Assembly: GCA_951812725.1 (NCBI GenBank) | Contig: OX638330.1 | Coordinates: 1,674,001 to 1,738,000, forward strand | Source of the DNA: an uncultured Caldilineaceae bacterium | GTDB taxonomy: Bacteria > Chloroflexota > Anaerolineae > Caldilineales > Caldilineaceae | Direction of reading: 5' to 3' | DNA length: 64,000 bases | Shown here: positions 35,612-43,971 of the stretch, piece after piece | Numbering within the stretch: position 1 is the stretch's first letter | How the letters are laid out: each line of letters opens with the position of its first letter | Made by a program: the position numbers and the translations under genes | The notes under the pieces: generated by a model | Databases searched by the model: none | The model's input: only the letters and a program-made list of their open reading frames with translations | What the model was told of the DNA's origin: nothing

Positions 35612-36994
35612 GTGACCAGACCAATCGTACCCGGCCCTACTTACGCGGAAATGCGCGATCCTACCTGCTTGCCTGATGGCCTGCGGGCCGCGGCGACAGC
35701 TTCCTTGACTTCTGACGAGCTGGCCCCACGCAATCTCTTCAACATAAACTGGAAAAACACCGGCACTGAGGTAGAGAGCATCGTCCTGCCGAAAGAATTG
35801 ACCGGCGTGCAGGCCAATATCATTGTCCTCAGCGGCCGCAATTTCCCGAGCGGGTCCATGAAAGTTGGGCCCGCCTACACTACGCTGGCCGAGGCCGAAA
35901 CGCTAGACGAATTACGGCCGGGCGACCGCAGCATCATTGGCCCCAGCACTGGTAATTTCGGAATAGGAACGGCTTACGTGAGCGCGTTGAAGGGCTATCA
36001 GGCGGTTGTAGTGATGCCCGACACAATGAGCCATGAACGGTACGAGCGTATCCGCAAATACGGTGGTGCATTGGACCTCACGCCCGGCACCGAATCAGAC
36101 GTGATCCTGACTCTGGAACGCACGCACAACGAATACGTAAGCAAGCCTGATCAGTACTTTGTCCTTGCGCAGTTCGAACTGATGCCCAACTACCGTTTTC
36201 ACCGCTACGTCACCGGCGATGCTGTTGAGAAAGCGGCCGCCGGTGTAGGGAATGGTCAAGTGGCTGCCTTTGTCAGCGCTCCAGGAAGTGCCGGCACGCT
36301 CGCAGCAGGCGACCACATCAAGTCAGTCTACGCCGATGCGCGCATTGTAGCGCTGGAGCCGCGACAGTGCTCGACGCTTTTCGACGGTGGTCAGGGCCAG
36401 CACCGCATTGAAGGCATTGGCGACAAGATGGTTACCTTGATACACAACGTCTACAACACCGATCTGTTGATGCTTATCAACGATGAGGAGACGGTGCAGG
36501 GGATGGAAGTCGTCCAATCGGGCGCCGAGGCACTGATCGAACGGCTCGGCGTGGGCAGTGAGGATGCGCTGGCTCTGCGTGGGAAATTTGGCCCCAGCTG
36601 TATATGCAACATTGTCGGCGCCATCAAGACGGCCAAATATCTTGAATTGGGCCCGCAGGACAACGTGGTCACCATAGCCACCGACAGCTACGACCGCTAT
36701 CCTTCGGTCAGCGCAGAACTCTCCCAGCGCTTCGGCGGCCAACCTGACCTGGACACGCTGGAGGCCTGGGCCAAGTCGGTATTCCTTGGCGCCTCACTGG
36801 GAGAGATTATCGATCTGAATCAGCCCAGCCAACATGACCGGCTTCAGGCAATGAAACGTGACTTGTGGACCCGTTTCGGCTACAGCGACAAGTTCGTCGA
36901 CGGCATGGCCAGCCAGGTATTCTGGGATGAGGAATACGGCCTGATCGAGGAAATCGATCCGGCAATCGCCGAAATCCGCGGACGGCTTCCCTAG
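35612..36994 (+). CDS. PLP-dependent cysteine-synthase-like enzyme
   Basis: A 460-aa fold-type II PLP enzyme. The likely PLP lysine is in NFPSGSMKVGPAY and the phosphate-contact loop in GPSTGNFGIGTAY. A Gly-rich loop (SAPGSAGTLAAGD) follows at the position where cysteine synthases hold the cofactor phosphate. It is longer than cysteine synthase (about 310 aa), and the extra C-terminal 90 residues are helical. The start is GTG at 35612, preceded by GGGGAGAG. Reaction not assignable beyond a beta-elimination or replacement type. Confidence 0.75.
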   Translation: MTRPIVPGPTYAEMRDPTCLPDGLRAAATASLTSDELAPRNLFNINWKNTGTEVESIVLPKELTGVQANIIVLSGRNFPSGSMKVGPAYTTLAEAETLDELRPGDRSIIGPSTGNFGIGTAYVSALKGYQAVVVMPDTMSHERYERIRKYGGALDLTPGTESDVILTLERTHNEYVSKPDQYFVLAQFELMPNYRFHRYVTGDAVEKAAAGVGNGQVAAFVSAPGSAGTLAAGDHIKSVYADARIVALEPRQCSTLFDGGQGQHRIEGIGDKMVTLIHNVYNTDLLMLINDEETVQGMEVVQSGAEALIERLGVGSEDALALRGKFGPSCICNIVGAIKTAKYLELGPQDNVVTIATDSYDRYPSVSAELSQRFGGQPDLDTLEAWAKSVFLGASLGEIIDLNQPSQHDRLQAMKRDLWTRFGYSDKFVDGMASQVFWDEEYGLIEEIDPAIAEIRGRLP

Positions 36995-37049
36995 CCACGT
37001 AGTTCCAGACTCGTTCGATTTGGGTATTTAGCCGCTGGGTTTTTGTCGT

Positions 37050-37076
37050 CTTGCCAGAAAGTTTCCTAGTGGCAAG
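37050..37076. terminator. weak hairpin between convergent genes
   Basis: CTTGCCA pairs with TGGCAAG across a 13-nt loop between the PLP enzyme gene and the 3 prime end of xseA. It has no strong U-tract on either strand. Confidence 0.3.
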
Positions 37077-37096
37077 TGCATGGTGTAGAAAACGTG

Positions 37097-38410
37097 TCAG
37101 TCGCTCTCGCGCAGGACAGGGTACTCTCCCCCCGCAGAGCGAACAAGCAGCCGCTCGCCGACCGCAGCCTGGTCTGGCGCGCTGACCACGTTACCCTCAG
37201 TCGTTTGTACTATACTATAGCCGCGGGACAACACGCTGGACGGATTGAGATCACCCAGCCTCGCCTGGCCTGCATTCAGCTGCTCTTGCCGGCGATCCAG
37301 GTCGCCTGTAATGGCCCGACTGATGCGGTCCGCGGCATCATCCAGGCGTTGACGAGCCAGGTCGATCTGCCGCAGCGGCGCGACTCGTTCCAGCCGGCGG
37401 CGCAACTCCTGCCACCTCGCCAAACGCTCGGCGACATCGTCCTCGCCGCTACGAAGCAACCAGGCTTGCGTCTGTCGGACTCCATCAAGCATCTCCCAAC
37501 GATCAGGAGTTGCCGCAACGGCCGCCGCGGTCGGCGTAGGCGCCCGCAGATCGGCGACGAAATCGGCAATGGTGAAATCGGTCTCGTGTCCAACCCCGGT
37601 CACGATCGGTATATTACTATCTGCAATCGCGTATGCGACTTGCTCCTCGTTAAAGGCCCACAAATCCTCTATCGAACCGCCTCCTCGTACCAGCAGAATT
37701 GTATCAAGGCTTTCCCCGATGACAGCTTCTCGACCCGGCTCCATATCTGACGACTCACTCTCAAAGGAGAAGGAAAGCAGGGGCAGATCGGTCTGTCCGG
37801 AATCAGAATGACGGCCTGACGAGCCATTTCTGCCTGAGAATCTGTTGGCGGCAGCCAGTGCAGCTGAGATCTGACCTGGCGCCTCCGTTCCCTGGACTTG
37901 CGTCGGGAAAAGAACGGCCTCCGCCAGTGGCCAGCGCTGGCCCAGGACGCGCAACACATCCTGGAGCGCGGCTGCGCCCAGGCTGGTCACAATGCCCAAC
38001 CTGCGCGGAGCTGAGGGAATCGGCCGCTTGCGCGTCGCCTCGAACAGGCCTTCAGCAGCCAACCGCTCCTTGAGCGCCTCAAACTGCGCGTACAGTTGCC
38101 CGCGGCCGGCCGGCCGAATCTCGTCTGCATAAAATTGGTAGACGCCGCGCTCGGGGTACACGCCGACATACCCGTGGGCGAGTATCTGATCGCCCACATT
38201 CGGGAGCCAGGTGTGGCGGTAGGCGCTCCCCCGCCACATGACCGATGAGATTACCGCGCTGCCGTCCTTCATACTGAAGTAAATATGCCCGCTGGCCGCC
38301 CGGTTCCAACTGCTGACTTCAGACAACACCCACACATCACGGAGCGTTTCATCTTCCTCGAATAGCGAAGAGATGCGGGCAGTCAGCTGGGTAATTGTGA
38401 CTGGATTCAT
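37097..38410 (-). CDS. xseA: exodeoxyribonuclease VII large subunit
   Basis: Large subunit of exonuclease VII, which degrades single-stranded DNA. The N-terminal OB domain begins MNPVTITQLTARISSLFE and includes VWVLSEVSSWNRAASGHIYFS. The catalytic domain has RRLGIVTSLGAAALQDV, ILLVRGGGSIEDLWAFNEE and VGHETDFTIADFVADLRAPTP. A Ser/Gly-rich insert (about 205-240) interrupts the catalytic domain. The short partner xseB is not encoded next to it. Start at 38410 rather than 38428 gives the usual N-terminus. Confidence 0.93.
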   Translation of the reverse strand: MNPVTITQLTARISSLFEEDETLRDVWVLSEVSSWNRAASGHIYFSMKDGSAVISSVMWRGSAYRHTWLPNVGDQILAHGYVGVYPERGVYQFYADEIRPAGRGQLYAQFEALKERLAAEGLFEATRKRPIPSAPRRLGIVTSLGAAALQDVLRVLGQRWPLAEAVLFPTQVQGTEAPGQISAALAAANRFSGRNGSSGRHSDSGQTDLPLLSFSFESESSDMEPGREAVIGESLDTILLVRGGGSIEDLWAFNEEQVAYAIADSNIPIVTGVGHETDFTIADFVADLRAPTPTAAAVAATPDRWEMLDGVRQTQAWLLRSGEDDVAERLARWQELRRRLERVAPLRQIDLARQRLDDAADRISRAITGDLDRRQEQLNAGQARLGDLNPSSVLSRGYSIVQTTEGNVVSAPDQAAVGERLLVRSAGGEYPVLRESD

Positions 38411-38582
38411 AACAAGGAATTCTACCACACACGCTGTCCATTATCATTGAGAAGCCAACCTGAACTCGATGGATCTCGACCAAGATCTCATGGGCGGGCC
38501 CAGGATAACACCTTAGCAGGCTTAGAACCGGAGGCAAGCAGCGAGGGATTTCGCAGATGCCTAACAAGGAGTCGACCCTTCA

Positions 38583-38606
38583 TTATATTGACAATTGTCG
38601 ATATAA
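38583..38606. promoter_or_regulatory. palindromic operator upstream of arsR
   Basis: A 24-nt palindrome centred on GACAATTGTC, with arms TTATATT and GATATAA and a single mismatched pair. It lies about 100 nt before the arsR start codon, inside an AT-rich stretch. ArsR/SmtB repressors bind imperfect palindromes of this type, so autoregulation by the adjacent ArsR is the natural reading. Confidence 0.7.
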
Positions 38607-38704
38607 CGATTAGACTGCTGGAGAGTGAAATCAGAACGTGACTCCTTCACCGACTTTGCCGGAGTATTTGCAAAGGTATCCAGCAGAAGGAACTGTGACA
38701 GACT

Positions 38705-39145
38705 ATGGAAAACATATCGAAAGTTGTGAACAGGTCGCCAAACAGTGACGGCCAAGGTCGCAGAGCAAAACTGATCGAGAATTCTCGAATGCCAGATTCT
38801 TGCCACTCCACTGACGCGGACGAATTCATCAGCAGTGCCAGCGCAGGCCCGCTTGCGGCCGCATTCAAGGCCGTCGGCCACCCGGTACGTCTGCAGATCC
38901 TGGAGTTGCTTGCACTGCGGTCAGACCCCGTTTGCGCCTGCGATATCGAATCCAGGTTTTCGCTTTCACAACCCACTATTTCGCACCACCTGCGTGTGTT
39001 GCGCAAAGCGGGGTTGGTTGCGAGCGAACGGAGAGGCACTTGGATTTACTACTCAGTGAGCGAGGAAGGCATCGGGCCTATTTCTTCATTTTTGCGCTCG
39101 CTCACCAACCACTCAGGAGATTCAGGATATGTCAGCCAGAATTGA
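38705..39145 (+). CDS. arsR: ArsR-family arsenic-responsive repressor
   Basis: Winged-helix metalloregulator of 146 aa. The core begins around AAAFKAVGHPVRLQILELLA and the recognition helix is in SLSQPTISHHLRVLRKAGLV. The As(III)-sensing pair is the CxC of DPVCACDIE (Cys77 and Cys79), as in E. coli ArsR. The N-terminal 40 residues are an unusual polar extension with one further Cys; ATG at 38789 would shorten it. It overlaps arsM by 17 nt and is preceded by a palindromic operator, so arsenite should derepress the whole operon. Confidence 0.88.
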   Translation: MENISKVVNRSPNSDGQGRRAKLIENSRMPDSCHSTDADEFISSASAGPLAAAFKAVGHPVRLQILELLALRSDPVCACDIESRFSLSQPTISHHLRVLRKAGLVASERRGTWIYYSVSEEGIGPISSFLRSLTNHSGDSGYVSQN

Positions 39146-40028
39146 AATCTTGCAGAAACCAGGTGAACAACAGGCGGGCGCTTGCGCCGGCGGTATGTGT
39201 GCACTGCCGCCAGCCGCCGGCAAGGACGCAGAGGCGATCAGGGAGGAAGTCCAAAGCTATTACGGCGATGTAGCCGACATGCAACTGACCGGGAGCGACC
39301 AGTCTGACTGTTGCGGCAGCGATCTCTACGAGGCCGAAGACCTCGGTCAACTGCCGGCAGCAGCCGTCAACAGCAGCCGCGGCTGCGGCAATCCTCATGC
39401 CATCGCCTCCTTGCGGCCCGGGGAATTCGTCCTCGATCTAGGCTCCGGCGGCGGTTTGGACGTACTGCTTGCGGCCCGCCAGGTGGGAGAGAAAGGCTAC
39501 GTCTACGGCGTCGACATGACAGACAGAATGCTGGAGCTGGCGCGCGGCAACGCGGCCAAAGTCGGAGCGGCAAACGTGGAGTTTCGCAAAGGCAACCTGG
39601 AAGACCTGCCACTGGAAGCCTGCGCTGTCGATGTGATTATTTCCAACTGCGTAGTGAACCTCACGCCGGATAAGGGCATAGTGCTGCGCGAGGCCTTCCG
39701 CGTGCTTAAGGCCGGCGGCCGTTTGGCAATTTCGGATATAGTGGTCGATGGTGATCTTGGCGGCCTTCCTGTGAGTGAAGAACAGATTCGGGCCGGTCTG
39801 AGTTGGGCCGGCTGCATAGCCGGAGCTCTGACCGTCGCAGAACTCACCAGCCTTCTGCAAGAAGCCGGCTTCGAGGAAATCGATATAACGGTTGAGCAGA
39901 GGTACACCGCCGCCGACTTCAACGGCGACCTTCCATCTGCCCTCACCGACCTACAGCCGCAGGTGCTGCAGAACCTGCTCCAACGCTTTACAAGCAGTAG
40001 CATCGAGGCGCGCAAGCCCCAAAAGTGA
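39129..40028 (+). CDS. arsM: arsenite S-adenosylmethionine methyltransferase
   Basis: ArsM methylates trivalent arsenic. The SAM-binding motif is VLDLGSGGGLDVLLAA. Conserved arsenic-binding cysteines are in SDCCGS (Cys61-62), SNCVVN (Cys174) and WAGCIAG (Cys229). The N-terminus carries two extra cysteines (GACAGGMC) beyond the family norm. At 299 aa it is near standard length. It is embedded between arsR and an MFS gene with overlaps on both sides, so the operon likely methylates arsenic and then exports it. Confidence 0.93.
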   Translation: MSARIEILQKPGEQQAGACAGGMCALPPAAGKDAEAIREEVQSYYGDVADMQLTGSDQSDCCGSDLYEAEDLGQLPAAAVNSSRGCGNPHAIASLRPGEFVLDLGSGGGLDVLLAARQVGEKGYVYGVDMTDRMLELARGNAAKVGAANVEFRKGNLEDLPLEACAVDVIISNCVVNLTPDKGIVLREAFRVLKAGGRLAISDIVVDGDLGGLPVSEEQIRAGLSWAGCIAGALTVAELTSLLQEAGFEEIDITVEQRYTAADFNGDLPSALTDLQPQVLQNLLQRFTSSSIEARKPQK

Positions 40029-41272
40029 GCAGGTACTGGACTGTCTGGTCGGCAACGCTGCTCTTCTTTGGCGCGTTCTACGCCCTCCTGGTACCGATTC
40101 CACTGTACCTGGAGGCCGTAGGCCTGCCTGACTGGCAGATAGGCTTCGTCCTGGGGGCCTTTGGCGTTGCATCGCTTATTGGACGCCCGCTGGCAGGCGC
40201 CTTCAATGACAGTCTGGGCAGCCGGCCGGTCATTCTGTTCGGCACGGCCGCTCTGGCTGTAGGCGCGGCCTTGATGAGCCTTACAACCAGCCCCACAATT
40301 CTCTTCGTCCTACGCGTCCTGCAGGCGGCTGGGTACGTCACATTTACGACGGCCGCGACCGCGCTCGTTGCCGAGCTGGCGCCGGCGGCACGCCGCGGCG
40401 CAGCCCTTGCACTGTTCGGCGTAGCAGCCAACGTCGCCATCACTTTGACGCCGGCAACGGTCAGCACGGGCCTGGAGTTTCTCACCCAACAGTTCGGCTG
40501 CCCTACCTCCCCTTGTCCTATGTGGTGTACCTCAGCGACCAATGCACTGGACGCTGAGGTGAGCACCAGCATGTGCCCCATGTGGGGCCGCGGCATCGGT
40601 CACAGCGCTTTCATCCTGAGCGCTGGGCTGTCCTTGCTGGCTGGCGTGCTTGTCTGGCGCGTCATCCCGCGCGAGCACGACCCCGCGGGCGGCGATTTCA
40701 GGCTTTCGCATCTGATCGCGGTGCCTCCGCCCTTGCGAGGGCCTATGCTCACGACCGCGCTCTTTGGCGTGAGTTTCGGAGCCCTCTTTGCCTTTTTGCC
40801 TCTATTGGCAGAGCGAAGGGAGTTGGCGTCGGGAGGAGCCGCCTACGGTGTTTACGGTGTCTCAATCATCGCCACCCGTGTGATAACCGGCCGCCTGTTG
40901 GACCGCCGCGACCGCAGCCAGGTCCTGTTCCCTGCTTTGCTGGTAAACGCCGGCGGCTTGGCAGGGCTTGCCGCGGCATCCACTATGCCGCTCTTGCTCG
41001 CAAGCGCCGTGTTGATGGGCGTCGGATCAGGAATCACGCACCCCGCCTTGATCGCAATCTGCGTCGATCGCATGCCAGACACGCGGCGCGGTCGCGCTAC
41101 GGCCAGCTTCTATTTGGCTTTCGACCTTGGAATTGGGCTGGGGAGTTGGCTGCTTGGGCTTGTTCTTAGCGCAGTCGGACTGACCTGGCTATACCTCACA
41201 GCTGCGCTTGTCAGCATTGCCGGCGCTTTGACCGCCCCGCTCTTGTCAGGGAAGCGGGAGCTCTCGGCGTAG
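40025..41272 (+). CDS. MFS transporter with Cys-rich extracytoplasmic loop, ars operon
   Basis: A 415-aa major facilitator with twelve predicted helices in two halves; the GRPLAGAFNDSLGSRPV signature loop follows helix 2. The start is GTG overlapping the arsM stop (GTGA). Between helices 5 and 6, predicted to face outside, is an insertion of about 35 residues with four cysteines (159, 164, 168, 184), two of them in repeated CPMW motifs. Ordinary MFS exporters have a short loop here. Its operon position points to export of arsenite or methylated arsenic. It is not recognisably ArsB or Acr3, and assignment to ArsJ/ArsK-like groups is unproven. Confidence 0.82.
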   Translation: MSRYWTVWSATLLFFGAFYALLVPIPLYLEAVGLPDWQIGFVLGAFGVASLIGRPLAGAFNDSLGSRPVILFGTAALAVGAALMSLTTSPTILFVLRVLQAAGYVTFTTAATALVAELAPAARRGAALALFGVAANVAITLTPATVSTGLEFLTQQFGCPTSPCPMWCTSATNALDAEVSTSMCPMWGRGIGHSAFILSAGLSLLAGVLVWRVIPREHDPAGGDFRLSHLIAVPPPLRGPMLTTALFGVSFGALFAFLPLLAERRELASGGAAYGVYGVSIIATRVITGRLLDRRDRSQVLFPALLVNAGGLAGLAAASTMPLLLASAVLMGVGSGITHPALIAICVDRMPDTRRGRATASFYLAFDLGIGLGSWLLGLVLSAVGLTWLYLTAALVSIAGALTAPLLSGKRELSA

Positions 41273-41355
41273 CCAAGAACCCGGCCCCCCCGGGCCGCCA
41301 AATGCTGACCAAATTAGGCGCGGCCGCGTCTTCGGTTGCATTCTCCAACGGATTG

Positions 41356-41667
41356 TCACTACAAAGCCATATACGAGGCTGTCTTGACCAGCCCTTTATC
41401 GTTGCCGCCATTCAGGCAATCAGATTGCGTATTCGGTAGGCGGCAGCCACGTTGGTGGAGGGGCACCGCTGGAATGAGCACAAATGGTCGGTGAGGGATG
41501 GTTTTGGAGGGGGGCGTTGCGGGGGCGCAGCCCCTGCACAAGGGAGGGCCGAAGGCCCGACCGCCCATATGCAAAGAGGGAGTAGGGAGTAGGGAGTAGG
41601 GAGGAGTGAGTAAACAGCTCAGCTCGCCTCACTAAGGATCGCAAACTAGTTGTGGCTGAGTAGCTGC
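41356..41667 (-). mobile_element. MITE-like element copy E, 312 bp, type 2 arms
   Basis: Left end GTCACTACAAAGCC, right end (other strand) GCAGCTACTCAGCCACAA. A perfect 8-bp flanking repeat AACGGATT is present at 41348-41355 and 41668-41675. The core lies at 41486-41566, inverted, with hairpin version GGGCC-TTC-GGCCC. The arm near the right end contains a GGAGTAG tandem repeat (about four units, near 41578-41604), which makes this copy longer. It lies between convergent genes. Confidence 0.87.
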
Positions 41668-41674
41668 AACGGAT

Positions 41675-42406
41675 TTACCCTGCCGTGGTCGCCTGCAGAA
41701 CCCAAACCTCCGGTTCCTCAGGCAGTTTGGCTTTCTCAAGAATGACTTCAGGCCTATTAGCCCGTTTGACGTGCTCCGGCGGATAACGTCGAGTGAATTC
41801 GCTTACATCCGCCATCCTTGGAAACTTGCATCCGGGCAACGCATAGTGCATCGGGATGGTCACGGCTGGCCGCAAGACCGCCAAGGCATCGTGCAGATCA
41901 GACAACGCAATCGTGGGCGGGCCGCCCGTGGGCACAATTGCCAGGTCCACTTCACCCATCTGCGCCAGCTGCCAGGCCTCAAGGCGGTTACCCACGTCGC
42001 CGAAATGAACAATACGGATTCCTTCGACGACAAAGCTGTACATGGCATTATCGCGCGGTTCCAACTTGACAAGCATCGACTCCATCGCCGGGATAGCGGT
42101 GAACTGTATGCCGGCCCGCGTCAGGACCGCGGCTTGCGCAGACGGGCCATTCTGACTCTCGCTGGCGCCGGAACCTTTCTCGCCATCATAGGGCAGAATG
42201 TGCGTAGCCGTAACTATCTCCGGCGCTCCCGGAATCATGGCAGCGTTGGCATGGGCTGAGTCGTCGTCCGAACTGCGAACGACGATGTCAGCCGTTTCGG
42301 TCACCGCGGCGAATCCAGACTTGTGCGGCGTGTATGGGTCAGTAATGATGCTGACGCCATCGCCTTCTATCCGCAGACATGCATGTGCATACCACTTGAC
42401 TCTCAT
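41675..42406 (-). CDS. metallo-beta-lactamase-fold hydrolase with altered metal motif
   Basis: A 243-aa protein resembling the UlaG/Lactamase_B_3 group. It opens MRVKWYAHACLRIEGDG, then IITDPYTPH, and later shows VHFGDVGN and IPMHYALPG, where metal-binding Asp and His normally lie. The expected HxHxDH segment is replaced by SSDDDSAHAN, so the first metal site looks rebuilt or lost. The start at 42406 has GAGGT upstream. It is the last gene of a minus-strand group, 34 nt after an alcohol dehydrogenase. The stop codon overlaps the direct repeat of mobile element copy E. Confidence 0.7.
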   Translation of the reverse strand: MRVKWYAHACLRIEGDGVSIITDPYTPHKSGFAAVTETADIVVRSSDDDSAHANAAMIPGAPEIVTATHILPYDGEKGSGASESQNGPSAQAAVLTRAGIQFTAIPAMESMLVKLEPRDNAMYSFVVEGIRIVHFGDVGNRLEAWQLAQMGEVDLAIVPTGGPPTIALSDLHDALAVLRPAVTIPMHYALPGCKFPRMADVSEFTRRYPPEHVKRANRPEVILEKAKLPEEPEVWVLQATTAG

Positions 42407-42440
42407 TTGATACCTCTTGCTCGCCTCTGTCGCAGCCAAC

Positions 42441-43475
42441 TTACCCTGAGAACATCAGTATGGACTTCGTGCCTTCCCCGGCCTGTACTCGCTGCACGGC
42501 ACCCAGAATGTCGTCCAGACCGCAACGCGTGGAAATCACTGCTTCGATATCGTCGGCGTGGTCCCTGACAAAGTCAAATGCTCTATGGAACTGTTGCACT
42601 GACGAGGCAAAAGTACCTGTCAACACTATCTCGCCGTAATGTATCCAGCGAGGATCTACCGTCATCTTTTCGCCACGCGGCGTGCCGCCAAAGATGTTGA
42701 AGACACCGCCATTGCGCACGAGAGGCAGGTAGTTCTCCATCACTCTCGGCACACCGACGGCTGCAATCACTACATCAGCACCAAGCCCGGAGAGCTCGCG
42801 CACGGCTTCCAGAGTATCTTCTCTTTCAGGGTTGACGACCCGCAGCGCGCCTACCCTTTGCGCCGTAACCAGGCGGGCCTCGTTGACGTCAACACAGACT
42901 ACATCAGCGCCCCGGGCCCTGGATACAATAGTGTGCAACAGCCCAAGCGGACCCGCCCCAACCACGACAACCGTGTCTCCGGCCTTTGTCTTGCACTGTT
43001 CGGCGGCCGCAATGCAACAGGAAGTCGGCTCAATCATCGCGGCCAAATCGAACTGCATTTCTCCAATATCAATAACGCCGCCCAGCCGTACAATTTCGGC
43101 CGGCACACGGACGTACTCGGCGAATCCGCCGTCGTCACCGTGGCCAAGGCCGTGCTCATGCAGACAAAGGCTGTTACGTCCCTGCCGGCAGTAGAAACAA
43201 TCGCCGCAGGCTGCAATCGGGTAAACAGCGACCCTCTGACCTGCCTGTAAGCCGCTTTCCCAGGTCCCTTCCCCCAGCTCTACGATCGTTCCCGCAACTT
43301 CATGCCCGAGGATAGCCGGAAGTTCGGCCGGAATCCCGGCGCCGCCCAGAATCTTGACGTCGGTTGCACAGATACCGGACGCCATCACCCGCACAACAAC
43401 CTCACCGGGCCCGGCTTGCGGACGCGGCACCTCGGCTATGCGAATATTATTCTTCTCGTAGACTACTGCTGCCTT
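42441..43475 (-). CDS. zinc-dependent medium-chain alcohol/polyol dehydrogenase
   Basis: A 344-aa MDR-family dehydrogenase. Catalytic zinc region SGICATDVKI and GHEVAGTIVELG, structural zinc cysteines in CGDCFYCRQGRNSLC, and the NAD motif VVVGAGPLGLLHTI are present. It resembles sorbitol/threonine dehydrogenase-like enzymes; the substrate is not determined. It overlaps the 3 prime end of the upstream CcmI-like gene by about 29 nt. Confidence 0.9.
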   Translation of the reverse strand, partial: KAAVVYEKNNIRIAEVPRPQAGPGEVVVRVMASGICATDVKILGGAGIPAELPAILGHEVAGTIVELGEGTWESGLQAGQRVAVYPIAACGDCFYCRQGRNSLCLHEHGLGHGDDGGFAEYVRVPAEIVRLGGVIDIGEMQFDLAAMIEPTSCCIAAAEQCKTKAGDTVVVVGAGPLGLLHTIVSRARGADVVCVDVNEARLVTAQRVGALRVVNPEREDTLEAVRELSGLGADVVIAAVGVPRVMENYLPLVRNGGVFNIFGGTPRGEKMTVDPRWIHYGEIVLTGTFASSVQQFHRAFDFVRDHADDIEAVISTRCGLDDILGAVQRVQAGEGTKSILMFSG

Positions 43476-43851
43476 CATCTGGCGGCACATCCTCTACCCG
43501 GCGACGACCAACTATCTCGTTTTCCAATTGGTCGTCCAGACCCACCCTGCTGGCTTCTAACGTCTCAGAGCCGTCGGGCAAGCCATCGACTTGTTCAATC
43601 AGTGTCGAAGCTCGGGTTCGCAGGATCCGGTTAAAGCGCTCGAAGTCGGCACTGTCAATCTTGCCGACACTGTGATCGAACTCCAGCTCCCTGATCGCCT
43701 CCAACGCCACCTCTCTGCGCGTGAGCAGTTCGGCGATCTCTTCTCCTTCTGGCCGGCTCATCGGAGGCGCACTCCGAAACAGAGGCCAAATGACATATCC
43801 AACTGCGACGACACCAACTATGCCAATCAGGACGAGTGCTAACCACAACAT
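43447..43851 (-). CDS. CcmI-like cytochrome c maturation protein, short
   Basis: A 134-aa protein with one N-terminal membrane helix (LALVLIGIVGVVAVGYVIWPL) followed by a helical segment with LTRREVALEAIRELEFDHSVGKID. That pattern is seen in the N-terminal region of CcmI/CcmH-type proteins, which help present apocytochrome for heme attachment. The TPR domain of full-length CcmI is absent; the tail is short and acidic. Position directly after ccmF supports the role. Confidence 0.65.
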   Translation of the reverse strand: MLWLALVLIGIVGVVAVGYVIWPLFRSAPPMSRPEGEEIAELLTRREVALEAIRELEFDHSVGKIDSADFERFNRILRTRASTLIEQVDGLPDGSETLEASRVGLDDQLENEIVGRRRVEDVPPDEGSSSLREE

Positions 43852-43971
43852 TCTTAGTCAATGCCTTATGGCTACGGCCATCGCGAGAATAGCACCGCCC
43901 TCCTTCTTGTCAACCTGGAAGAGAGGAATGCGGACTTGGATTCGTGGTGGCGTTTTTGGTACTTCCCCGGT

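Noticed and set aside
38583..38606. Palindrome considered as a terminator of xseA-side transcription
   Set aside because: It is AT-rich, lies upstream of both flanking genes (divergent starts), and matches operator geometry rather than a GC stem with a U-run.
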